From: an uncultured Dysosmobacter sp.
GTDB taxonomy: Bacteria > Bacillota > Clostridia > Oscillospirales > Oscillospiraceae
Reading direction: 5' to 3'
DNA: 53,688 nt
Assembly (NCBI GenBank): GCA_934590165.1
Contig: CAKTOO010000019.1
Location: 1 to 53,688 of the forward strand
A model generated the notes under the pieces. That model saw only the letters and a program-made list of their open reading frames with translations. It was not told the DNA's origin and ran no database searches. The translations under genes and the position numbers were made by a program. How positions within the stretch are numbered: the first letter of the stretch is position 1; each line of letters starts with the position of its first letter. Shown here in pieces: positions 32,794 through 40,491 of the stretch.

Positions 32794-34296
32794 ATGGCTG
32801 AACAAAAGACGAACCAGCAGCCGGAGCAGGACCTGAGCCAGCAGACGAAGGTCCGCCGGGAGAAGCTGGCCGCCCTCCAGGCGGAGGGACAGGACCCCTT
32901 CCGGGAGACCCGGTTCGACTGGGACGCGACCTCCCAGCAGATCAAGGACAACTTTGACGCCATGGAGGGCAAGGCCGTGAAGGTGGCCGGCCGCCTCATG
33001 AGCAAGCGCGGCATGGGCAAGGTCAGCTTCTGCGACCTCCAGGACCGTGATGGCCGCATCCAGCTGTACGCCCGCCAGGACGAGATGGATGAAGCCGTTT
33101 ATAAGAAGTTCAAGAAATTCGACATCGGCGACATCGTGGGCGTGGACGGCGAGGTGTTTCGCACCCAGCGGGGCGAGATGAGCGTCCGCGCTAAGAACAT
33201 CACCCTGCTCTCCAAATCCCTGCTGCCCCTGCCGGAAAAGTTCCATGGCCTTCAGGACAAGGAACTGCGGTTCCGGCAGCGGTATGTGGACCTGATGGTG
33301 AACCCCGACGTGAAGCGGAATTTCGTCATCCGCTCCCAGTTCATCAAGTTCATGCGGAACTATCTGGACAACATGGGCTATATCGAGGTGGAGACCCCGG
33401 TGCTGAACACCATCGCCGGCGGCGCCGCCGCACGGCCCTTCATCACCCACCACAACACCCTGGACATCGACATGTACATGCGCATCGCCACAGAGCTGCC
33501 TCTGAAGCGGCTGATCGTGGGCGGCATGGACCGGGTGTATGAGATCGGCCGCATCTTCCGCAACGAGGGCATGGACCCCAAGCACAACCCCGAGTTCACC
33601 ACTGTGGAGCTGTACCAGGCTTACACCGATTTCCACGGCATGATGGATATCGCCGAGGGCATCCTCTCCGGCGCCGCCAAGGAGATCCTGGGCACCTATG
33701 AGGTGGAGTGGCAGGGCGAGCAGATCGACCTGACTCCCGGCTGGCGCCGCCTGACCATGGTGGACGCCGTGAAGGAATACGTGGGCATCGACTTCGGTGC
33801 CATCACCGACGACGCGGAGGCCGTGGCCGCTGCCAAGGCGGTGGGCGTGGAGCTGGCGGAGGCCGCCGAAAAGACCTGGGGCAACGCCCTGTATGCCTGC
33901 TTTGACCAGAAGGTGGAGGAGAAGCTGATCCAGCCCACCTTCATCACCATGTATCCTGTGGAGGTCTCTCCGCTGACCAAGCGCAGCCCCGCCGATCCCC
34001 GTCTGACGGAGCGGTTCGAGCTGTTCATCTGCCACAGCGAGCTGGCCAACGCCTACTCCGAGCTGAACGACCCCATCGACCAGCGCCAGCGCTTTGAAAA
34101 GCAGGTGGAGCAGCGGGAGCGGGGCGATGATGAGACAGAGATGCTGGACGAGGATTTCCTGAACGCTCTGGAATACGGTATGCCCCCCACCGGCGGCATG
34201 GGCATGGGCATCGACCGCTGCGTCATGCTGCTGACCGGCGCCGATACCATCCGGGAAGTCATTCTGTTCCCCACGATGAAGCCTTTGGACTCATGA
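32794..34296 (+). CDS. lysS: Lysyl-tRNA synthetase, class II
   Basis: A 500-residue enzyme that charges tRNA-Lys. An N-terminal OB anticodon-binding domain (about 60-150) leads to the class II core. Motif 1 lies around FVIRSQFIKFMRNYL, motif 2 is FRNEGMDPKHNPEFTT and motif 3 is GMGMGIDRCVMLLTG. ATG at 32794 follows AAGGAGA, 10 bp after the greA stop. This greA-lysS order is common in Clostridia. A tRNA-Lys gene is found at 707 in this same window. Confidence 0.97.
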   Translation: MAEQKTNQQPEQDLSQQTKVRREKLAALQAEGQDPFRETRFDWDATSQQIKDNFDAMEGKAVKVAGRLMSKRGMGKVSFCDLQDRDGRIQLYARQDEMDEAVYKKFKKFDIGDIVGVDGEVFRTQRGEMSVRAKNITLLSKSLLPLPEKFHGLQDKELRFRQRYVDLMVNPDVKRNFVIRSQFIKFMRNYLDNMGYIEVETPVLNTIAGGAAARPFITHHNTLDIDMYMRIATELPLKRLIVGGMDRVYEIGRIFRNEGMDPKHNPEFTTVELYQAYTDFHGMMDIAEGILSGAAKEILGTYEVEWQGEQIDLTPGWRRLTMVDAVKEYVGIDFGAITDDAEAVAAAKAVGVELAEAAEKTWGNALYACFDQKVEEKLIQPTFITMYPVEVSPLTKRSPADPRLTERFELFICHSELANAYSELNDPIDQRQRFEKQVEQRERGDDETEMLDEDFLNALEYGMPPTGGMGMGIDRCVMLLTGADTIREVILFPTMKPLDS

Positions 34297-34300
34297 AAAC

Positions 34301-34337
34301 ACAAAAACCGGCGAGCCGAAAGGCTCGCCGGTTTTGT
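34301..34337. terminator. Bidirectional terminator
   Basis: ACAAAAACCGGCGAGCC pairs with GGCTCGCCGGTTTTGT around a GAAA loop. It separates lysS from the convergent nucleotidyltransferase gene. Confidence 0.9.
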
Positions 34338-34350
34338 TGTATGAAGATGT

Positions 34351-35280
34351 TCAGTCCTTTGCCCACAGGTCGTCGGGATAGATGCCGGCGGCTGTCTTTT
34401 CAGCAATGGCTGCCACCACCGTGGGCTTATCCTCGTGATAGGTGACACCGTACCACTTGTCGGCGCTGCGCAGGACCTTTGCCCGGGCCTTGCTCTCGGC
34501 AATGAGCTGGCTGATAACGCTGGGCAGATAGTATTCACCCTTCTGGGGGTCCTCCGCCAGGGCCTTCTCCAGAAAAGCGGGGAAACGGTTCCAGGCCTCG
34601 TCGAAAAAGCTGCTGGTGAGACCCCACAGGTTCATGGATACGATGGTATCACCGGGCAGGGAGGCCCAGGTGATGCCGCCGTCCTCGGTGTAGCGTGCAT
34701 TGGCGCCGTCTTTTTCAATGTGGGTGTGTTCCGTGACGGTCTGGAGAAAATGCTCGCCGTCCTCTGTGCACACGCCCCGGGACACGTGGCCGTTTTCCGT
34801 GACGGTATTGCCCAACTGGTAGCCCACCATGGCGTATTCATAGCAGCCGGGGCGGTCGGGGTGCTGGCTCAGGTAGTCGTAGATAGCGCGGAAGGCCTCG
34901 GGACCGTAATAGTCATCGGAATTCACCACGGCGAAAGGCCCATCCACCAGATGGCGGGCGGCCAGAATGGCGTGGCAGGTGCCCCAGGGCTTTTTGCGGC
35001 CCTCGGGGACGGCATAGCCCTCCGGCAGGTCATCCAATTCCTGGTAGGCGTATTTCACGTTGATGACCTTGCTGAGCCGGTCGCCGATGGCGGCCTTGAA
35101 GGTCTTCTCAATCTCGTGCTTGATGACGAACACCACCGTCTCAAAACCGGCGCGGCGGGCGTCGTAAATGGAATAGTCGATGATGAGCTGGCCGTGGCCG
35201 CCCACGGGGTCCACCTGCTTGAGGCCGCCGTAGCGGCTGCCCATGCCCGCGGCCATGACCACCAGAACGGGTTTGTTCAT
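34351..35280 (-). CDS. Sugar-phosphate nucleotidyltransferase-like protein
   Basis: A 309-residue GT-A-fold nucleotidyltransferase. The signature loop is MAAGMGSRYGGLKQVDPVG (residues 9-27), a variant of the G-x-G-T/S-R motif, with FAVVNSDDYYG as the metal-binding segment (about 117-127). It should join an NTP to a sugar 1-phosphate or related substrate. Galactose/UDP-sugar context is suggested by galE 46 bp upstream on the same strand. The C-terminal half (DKWYGVTYHEDKP) may define a subfamily. ATG at 35280 follows AAGGAGA. Confidence 0.85.
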   Translation of the reverse strand: MNKPVLVVMAAGMGSRYGGLKQVDPVGGHGQLIIDYSIYDARRAGFETVVFVIKHEIEKTFKAAIGDRLSKVINVKYAYQELDDLPEGYAVPEGRKKPWGTCHAILAARHLVDGPFAVVNSDDYYGPEAFRAIYDYLSQHPDRPGCYEYAMVGYQLGNTVTENGHVSRGVCTEDGEHFLQTVTEHTHIEKDGANARYTEDGGITWASLPGDTIVSMNLWGLTSSFFDEAWNRFPAFLEKALAEDPQKGEYYLPSVISQLIAESKARAKVLRSADKWYGVTYHEDKPTVVAAIAEKTAAGIYPDDLWAKD

Positions 35281-35326
35281 GACGATTACTCTCCTTGTGT
35301 TTGAAATATCCCGGGGATACGGAACA

Positions 35327-36346
35327 TCAGCCCCGATAGCCGTTGGGATTCATAGATTGCCACTTCCAGCTGGAGGCGCACATGTCCTCAATGCCCCGCT
35401 GGGCCTTCCAGCCCATCTCGTCAAAGGCCTTCTGAGGGTCGGCGTAGCATTCGGCGATATCGCCGGGGCGGCGGGGATCCACCACGTAGGGCAGCTTTCT
35501 GCCGCAGGCTTTTTCATAGGCGTGAAGCACATCCAGCACACTGTATCCAACGCCGGTGCCCAGGTTGCAGATAAACAGGCCGCACTTGCTCTCCAGCTTC
35601 TTCAGAGCGGCCACGTGGCCCAGGGCCAGGTCTACCACATGGATGTAGTCCCGGACGCCGGTGCCGTCGGGGGTGGGGTAGTCATCGCCGTAGACATGGA
35701 GCTTTTCCAGCTTGCCCACGGCCACCTGAGCAATGTAGGGCACCAGGTTGTTGGGGATGCCGTTGGGGTCCTCGCCGATGAGGCCGCTTTCATGGGCACC
35801 GATGGGGTTGAAGTACCGCAGCAGGGCCACGTTCAGCGTGGGGTCCGCTTTGCAGTAGTCCGTGAGGATGCGCTCAATGAACAGCTTGGTGGTGCCGTAG
35901 GGGTTGGTGGTGCCGCCAGTGGGGAAGTCCTCCCGGATAGGCACGCTGGCGGGGTCACCGTACACGGTGGCGGAGGAGGAGAACACGAAGTTCTTCACAT
36001 TGTGGGCCCGCATGGCATTCAGCAGTACCAGTGTGCTGACCAGGTTGTTGGTATAGTACTCCAGAGGCTTTCTCACGCTTTCGCCAACAGCCTTCAAACC
36101 GGCGAAGTGCATGACGGCGTCAATGTCGGGGTACTGGGCGAACAGGGCCTCCGTGGCGGCGGGATCGCACAGGTCCGCCTTCACAAAGGGGACGGTCTTG
36201 CCGGTGATCTGCTCCACCCGGCGCACGGCTTCCTCACTGGCGTTGCACAGGTTATCCACCACCACGATGTCGTAACCGGCCTCCAGCAGTTCCACGCAGG
36301 TGTGGCTGCCGATGTAACCGGCGCCGCCGCTGACTAAAATAGACAT
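35327..36346 (-). CDS. galE: UDP-glucose 4-epimerase
   Basis: A 339-residue short-chain dehydrogenase-type epimerase that interconverts UDP-glucose and UDP-galactose. NAD-binding GGAGYIGSH is at residues 7-15, with FSSSATVYG (catalytic Ser/Thr region) and NPYGTTK (Tyr and Lys of YxxxK). Length matches GalE. ATG at 36346 follows AAGGAG; the frame extends upstream without a site. A weak promoter (TTGTCC, TATGGT/TATGAT region) lies near 36390-36430. First of two genes with the nucleotidyltransferase. Confidence 0.95.
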   Translation of the reverse strand: MSILVSGGAGYIGSHTCVELLEAGYDIVVVDNLCNASEEAVRRVEQITGKTVPFVKADLCDPAATEALFAQYPDIDAVMHFAGLKAVGESVRKPLEYYTNNLVSTLVLLNAMRAHNVKNFVFSSSATVYGDPASVPIREDFPTGGTTNPYGTTKLFIERILTDYCKADPTLNVALLRYFNPIGAHESGLIGEDPNGIPNNLVPYIAQVAVGKLEKLHVYGDDYPTPDGTGVRDYIHVVDLALGHVAALKKLESKCGLFICNLGTGVGYSVLDVLHAYEKACGRKLPYVVDPRRPGDIAECYADPQKAFDEMGWKAQRGIEDMCASSWKWQSMNPNGYRG

Positions 36347-36537
36347 AGAAAAACACTCCTTCATTTCAAAGTGGATGTGATGCTTGTTGTATTCATCATA
36401 CCATAGAAAGTGGAAAAGGGAATGGACAATTGACCACAGGATTTGCACCCTCGTTCATTGCCGCACCGTTTTCAGCAGCATGATGGCTGTGCCTTCCTCC
36501 GGCACTGGCAACTGAAAAGGGAGGCAGCTGCTTCCGT

Positions 36538-37296
36538 TTAGACAGAGGGCGGCAAAAAGTAGTAGGACCCGTCCGGCGCCCGGCGGGAGCGGATGCCGAA
36601 CACCCGGTCCAGCTGCCCGCCGTCGTACAGCTCCTCCGGCGCGCCCCGCTGTACCAGCCGACCCTGCTCCAGCAGGACCAGCTGGGTGCTGTACCGCAGG
36701 GCATGGGACAGGTCGTGAAGGACCATGACCACGGTTTTGCCCCGGCCGGGCAGGGAGGCGATGAGGTCCAGCAGCTCAAATTGCCGCCTGGGGTCCAGGT
36801 AGGTGGTGGGCTCGTCCAGGAGGATGAGGTCCGTGTCCTGGGCCAGGGCCATGGCCAGATACACCCGCTGGCGTTCGCCGCCGGAGAGCGCCCGCAGGTC
36901 CCGGTTGGCCCAATCCGCCACGCCGGTGGCCTCCATGGCTGCCTGGACCGCCGCCCGGTCCTCCGGGCGGAGCCGCCGGGAAAATCCCAGGTGGGGGAAG
37001 CGGCCGTGGGCCACCAGGGCGCCCGCGGTGATGGCAGGTACGGAGCGGACCTGAGGCATAAAGGCGGCCTTCCGGGCAAACTCCATCCGCCCATAGGAGG
37101 AGACAGGCCGGCCATCCAGCAAAACATCTCCCGACAGCAAGGGGAGCTGTCGGGCGGCGGTGCGCAGCAGCGTGGTCTTGCCGCAGCCGTTGGGGCCGAT
37201 GAGCGCGGTGAGGGAGCCTTTGGGAACGGTGAAGGATATCTCTCGCAAAACCGGGGTGCCGCCATAGCCAGCGGCGGCGCCGCGAAGCTCAAGCAT
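36538..37296 (-). CDS. ABC transporter ATPase, FecE/BtuD family
   Basis: A 252-residue ATPase of normal length for siderophore, heme or cobalamin importers. Walker A is GPNGCGKTT (about 36-44), the signature is LSGGERQRV and Walker B is LILLDEPTTYLDP, with the H-loop in MVLHDLSH. ATG at 37296 overlaps the permease stop by 8 bp. It is intact while its two partners are internally deleted, so it may have no functional transporter here. Confidence 0.92.
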   Translation of the reverse strand: MLELRGAAAGYGGTPVLREISFTVPKGSLTALIGPNGCGKTTLLRTAARQLPLLSGDVLLDGRPVSSYGRMEFARKAAFMPQVRSVPAITAGALVAHGRFPHLGFSRRLRPEDRAAVQAAMEATGVADWANRDLRALSGGERQRVYLAMALAQDTDLILLDEPTTYLDPRRQFELLDLIASLPGRGKTVVMVLHDLSHALRYSTQLVLLEQGRLVQRGAPEELYDGGQLDRVFGIRSRRAPDGSYYFLPPSV

Positions 37297-38119
37297 AGAC
37301 GCGGCCCCCCTTCCGGCGCAGCAGCAGGTACAGGAAAAACGGTCCGCCCAGCAGAGACATGACGATGCCCACCGGCAGCTCAAAGGGAGCGAACAGCACC
37401 CGGGCAAGCATGTCGCAGACCAGCACGAAGGAGCCGCCCAGCAAGGCGGCGGCGGGCAGGAGCCAGCGGTTGTCGCTGCCCACCAGCCGCCGGACCATAT
37501 GGGGCACCAGCAGTCCCACGAAGCCCAGTAGCCCTGAAAAGCTGACAGCGGCGCCTGCCAGCAGGGCGGCGGCCAGAATCGCCATAAACCGCACCCGACC
37601 CACGTGTAGCCCGAGACTGGCCGCACTTTCCTCCCCAAGCTGGAGCACATTCAGCTCCACGGAGAGAAACAGGGCCAGGGCGGTGCCGACGGCCAGATAC
37701 CAGCCGCTGCGGCCTATTGCGGCCAGGGTCACGCCGGAGAAGCCTCCCATCATGAAGCTGGAGGCTCCGGCCAGGCTGTCCGGTGCCAGCAGGGTGATGG
37801 TGTTGCTGCCGGCGGTGAGGATGCTGTTGTTCAGCACCGCCTGGATGAGGGCACCGGACAACGCCAAGGCACCTCCTGCCAGAGCCGCCGCCAGAGTCCT
37901 GGGAATACGGACATGGAGCAGAATGCGGCGGACAGTGCCGCTGCCGCCGCCCCAAAGGGCATCCGCCAGTTGGGCGAGGGTATAGTCCTGGCTGCCGCAC
38001 CGCAGGCTCAGGGCTGCGGCGGCGCAAAGAGCCAGCGCCAGCAGAGCCAGCACCGCCGCCCGCCGCTCAGGAGAGCTGGGATGCCAGGTTCGGGTATAGG
38101 ATTTTGGCAAGGTAGGCAT
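37289..38119 (-). pseudogene. FecCD-type permease with internal in-frame deletion
   Basis: The frame is open for 276 residues, against about 320-340 for BtuC/FecD relatives. The N-terminal part to SGALIQAVLNN matches the second membrane segment region. It then jumps to SILTAGSNTITLLAPDSL and MMGGFSGVT, which in the family come about 60 residues later. The C-terminal half (LGEESAASLGLHVGRVR, SGLLGFVGLLVPHMVRR) is normal. About two membrane segments appear lost. ATG at 38119 overlaps the binding-protein gene by 53 bp. Substrate unknown; function doubtful. Confidence 0.72.
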
Positions 38120-38627
38120 AGCTCTCCCCCCATCGGGCATTTGGCTTGTAGTGGAACAGTTCCCGGGGCAGCAGTACATACCGGCCATTCTGCACGGCGG
38201 AGAGACCCGCCCAGGCGGGATTGGACGCGAAGGTATCCTCCATATAGGCCATGGCGGCCTCGTCGCTGGAGCCCATGGTGGTTACCAGAATGAAGTCCGG
38301 CTCGGCGGCGATGACGGCCTCCAGATTGGGCTCTTTCACGGTGCCAACCACCGCTACCTCCTCACCCAGGTCCAGCTGCCGTTCCTCAATGGCGTCGCTG
38401 GTGGTCCCCACCAGCTCGCCGCCGGCCAGCAGCCATGTCTCCGCGAAGCTGCCGTACAGGGATACCACCCGGTCCCAGTGCTCAATGACGGCTTCATAGC
38501 CCAAGGCGTCGGTAAAGGCCACGGCCTCCGGAGAGGCGGAGAATTCCTCCTGCGGGGCTGAGGTGCCGCAGGAGGCCAGCAGGACTGCCGCCAAAACGAT
38601 GCAAAATACAGATTTCCGGTGTTTCAT
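38067..38627 (-). pseudogene. Binding-protein lipoprotein with internal in-frame deletion
   Basis: The frame encodes 186 residues, while class III binding proteins of this type are usually about 270-320. The signal peptide and lipobox LLASC (Cys about 20) are intact. Lobe 1 reads to NLEAVIAAEPDFIL, then continues directly with VTTMGSSDEAAMAYMED and GRYVLLPRELFHYKPNARW, which belong to lobe 2. The central helix and much of both lobes are missing. The LEAVIAAEPDFI segment resembles one that normally also occurs in lobe 2, a likely recombination point. ATG follows AAAAGGAG. Confidence 0.72.
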
Positions 38628-38657
38628 GCAGTGCTCCTTTTCAATCGTATAATAAAA

Positions 38658-38685
38658 AGTGTACCCGGCCGTCGGATTTTGTCAA
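38658..38685 (-). promoter_or_regulatory. Promoter of the ABC operon
   Basis: TTGACA, 16-bp spacer, TACACT on the minus strand, 30 bp before the binding-protein start. It is back to back with the reductase promoter. Confidence 0.65.
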
Positions 38686-38692
38686 GTGTGGG

Positions 38693-38722
38693 TTGCGCGG
38701 AAAAGCACAGATGTGATAGAAT
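38693..38722 (+). promoter_or_regulatory. Promoter of the siroheme reductase gene
   Basis: TTGCGC, 18-bp spacer, TAGAAT with a TG extension, 40 bp before the start. Confidence 0.6.
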
Positions 38723-38762
38723 ACGCCTGTCAAAAATATACCCAAGAAAGGGGGGAATCATC

Positions 38763-40037
38763 ATGCATCAGATCGATCCTCAAAGCTGGAAGCAGGATCT
38801 GCCGGCCTTTCAGATGAAAATGGCGGAATTTTACAATGGAACGCTGGACAAGGCGTCTTACAAGGGCTTTTCCGGCCTGTACGGCAGTTACGCCCAGAAG
38901 GGCGGCCAGGCCAGTATGCTTCGCCTGCGAATGACTGCCGGCCGGGTGACAAAAGAAAAGCTGGCCTTCACAGCCAAGGCCATCCGGGAACATGCCGTTC
39001 CCCGGGCTCATTTCACCACCTGCCAGACCATTCAGCTCCATGATCTGGACCAGGGGACCGTTTGCAGCATCATGGAACAGGCTCTGGATGCAGGCATCGT
39101 TACCATGGGCGGCGGCGGTGATTTCCCCCGGAACGTCATGTGCTCTCCCCTGTCCGGTGTGGAACAGGGTGAGTATTTTGATGTGCTTCCCTGGGCGGAG
39201 GCCGCCGGAGAGTACCTCATGCACTTCATCAAGGCGGAGAAGATGCCCCGGAAGCTGAAGGTGGGCTTTTCCAACTCTCCCAAAAACATGACCCATGCCA
39301 CCTTCCGGGACCTGGGCTTTGCCGCCCGGCCGGATGGTACCTTTGATGTATACAGTGCCGGCGGACTGGGCAACAACCCCCGCTTCGGCGTGCTGGCGGC
39401 GCAGGCCGTGGCGCCGGAGAAGATCCTGTATTATATCAAGGCCATGTGGCTGACTTTCCGGGCCTACGGCAACTATGAAAACCGTGGAAAGGCCCGCACC
39501 CGCTACATGCAGGAGGTCTGCGGCGGTCCCGAGGGCTATGCCAAGGCGTATCAGGAGAAGTTGGCGGAGGTGCTCTCCGTCACGGCGGACAGCGCCCGGA
39601 GCCTGTTTGAGACCTCTGTCAGCTGCATCGGCGGCAAGACCTGCCAGGTGGGCACCCGGGATTCCCAGGGCCTGCTGGCTGCCTGTGTGGCGGCGGTGCG
39701 GGAAGCCGGAGTGCCGGACGGCACCCTGCCCCAGATGCACATTTCTGGCTGCCCCTCCTCCTGCGGCACCCACCAGACAGGTGCCATGGGCTTCCGGGGC
39801 ACCAGCAAGCTGGTGGACGGCAAGCCCCAGCCCGCCTTTGCGCTGTTCGTGGGCGGCTGCGACGCGCAGGGCCGGGAGACCATGGGCAAAGAGGTGGGCG
39901 TCCTGCTGGAGAAGGATATTCCGGCCTTCCTGGTGGAATTGGGAAAAACCGTGGCCGCCAGCGGCATGGATTACGACGCCTGGAGCCAGACGAACCCCGA
40001 GGGAACGGCGGAGGTGGCCAAGGCATACCTGGGCTGA
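38763..40037 (+). CDS. Siroheme nitrite/sulfite reductase family protein
   Basis: A 424-residue redox protein. The siroheme-[4Fe-4S] ligands are visible as CIGGKTC (C-x5-C) and CPSSC (C-x3-C), about residues 290 and 330. N-terminal ferredoxin-like half repeats (YGSYAQKGGQASMLRLRMTAG, shortened here by motif GGQASMLRLR) bind siroheme propionates and substrate. It reduces sulfite or nitrite by six electrons, or plays a related assimilatory role. ATG at 38763 follows AAAGGGGGGA. Monocistronic between a divergent ABC operon and the copper genes. Confidence 0.88.
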   Translation: MHQIDPQSWKQDLPAFQMKMAEFYNGTLDKASYKGFSGLYGSYAQKGGQASMLRLRMTAGRVTKEKLAFTAKAIREHAVPRAHFTTCQTIQLHDLDQGTVCSIMEQALDAGIVTMGGGGDFPRNVMCSPLSGVEQGEYFDVLPWAEAAGEYLMHFIKAEKMPRKLKVGFSNSPKNMTHATFRDLGFAARPDGTFDVYSAGGLGNNPRFGVLAAQAVAPEKILYYIKAMWLTFRAYGNYENRGKARTRYMQEVCGGPEGYAKAYQEKLAEVLSVTADSARSLFETSVSCIGGKTCQVGTRDSQGLLAACVAAVREAGVPDGTLPQMHISGCPSSCGTHQTGAMGFRGTSKLVDGKPQPAFALFVGGCDAQGRETMGKEVGVLLEKDIPAFLVELGKTVAASGMDYDAWSQTNPEGTAEVAKAYLG

Positions 40038-40055
40038 ACGTTTGAACCTTTTTAA

Positions 40056-40083
40056 AACAGCTGCCGTAAGGCAGTTGTTTTTC
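40056..40083 (+). terminator. Terminator after the reductase gene
   Basis: AACAGCTGCC/GGCAGTTGTT with GTAA loop and a following T-run. It ends 4 bp before the csoR -35 box. Confidence 0.85.
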
Positions 40084-40086
40084 TAC

Positions 40087-40115
40087 TTGACATATACCCT
40101 GGTGGGGTATATAAT
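40087..40115 (+). promoter_or_regulatory. Consensus promoter of csoR-copA
   Basis: TTGACA, 17-bp spacer, TATAAT, perfect consensus, with a GC-rich palindrome filling the spacer. Confidence 0.9.
40092..40112. promoter_or_regulatory. CsoR operator
   Basis: ATATACCC-TGGTG-GGGTATAT overlaps the promoter spacer and -10 box. It matches the TACCC/GGGTA pattern of copper-responsive CsoR sites. Apo-CsoR bound here would block RNA polymerase. A second partial copy (ACCCCGGCGGGTAT) is at 40436-40449 between csoR and copA. Confidence 0.82.
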
Positions 40116-40138
40116 GCGGCTGAAAGCGGGGAATCGAT

Positions 40139-40435
40139 ATGAACGAATGCCAATGCCACAAAACGAAGGTGCGTTCGGAGGAGGAGTACAAGCGTCTCAT
40201 CCACCGGCTTAACCGTATCGAAGGGCAGATCAGGGGTATCCGGGGCATGGTGGAAAAGAGCGCCTACTGCACGGACATCCTGGTTCAGGTGGCCGCAGCC
40301 AACGCGGCGCTGAACGCCTTCAGCAAGGAACTGCTGGCCAGCCACATCAAAACTTGTGTGGCCCAGGACATCCGGGACGGGAAGGACGAGATCATCGACG
40401 AGCTGGTGGACACCCTGCAAAAATTGATGAAATGA
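40139..40435 (+). CDS. csoR: Copper-sensing repressor CsoR
   Basis: A 98-residue all-helical DUF156 protein. The Cu(I) ligand set is Cys in YCTDIL, His in SHIKTC and the Cys of that same segment. RLNRIEGQIRGIRGMVE is the typical DNA-contact helix. Copper binding should release the operator just upstream, so csoR and copA are autoregulated. An unusual N-terminal MNECQCHK adds two cysteines and a histidine. The start is 56 bp before copA. Confidence 0.93.
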   Translation: MNECQCHKTKVRSEEEYKRLIHRLNRIEGQIRGIRGMVEKSAYCTDILVQVAAANAALNAFSKELLASHIKTCVAQDIRDGKDEIIDELVDTLQKLMK

Positions 40436-40491
40436 CACCCCGGCGGGTATCCTGAAAGGGAAGTCCACAGCATCAGCAACAGGAGGAAACA

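Noticed and set aside
32752..34035. 427-codon minus-strand frame opposite lysS, and similar long frames opposite glyA (3481-4371), copA (40285-41925) and feoB (11193-12266)
   Set aside because: They are by-products of GC-rich third codon positions; the opposite strand carries clear, complete enzymes.
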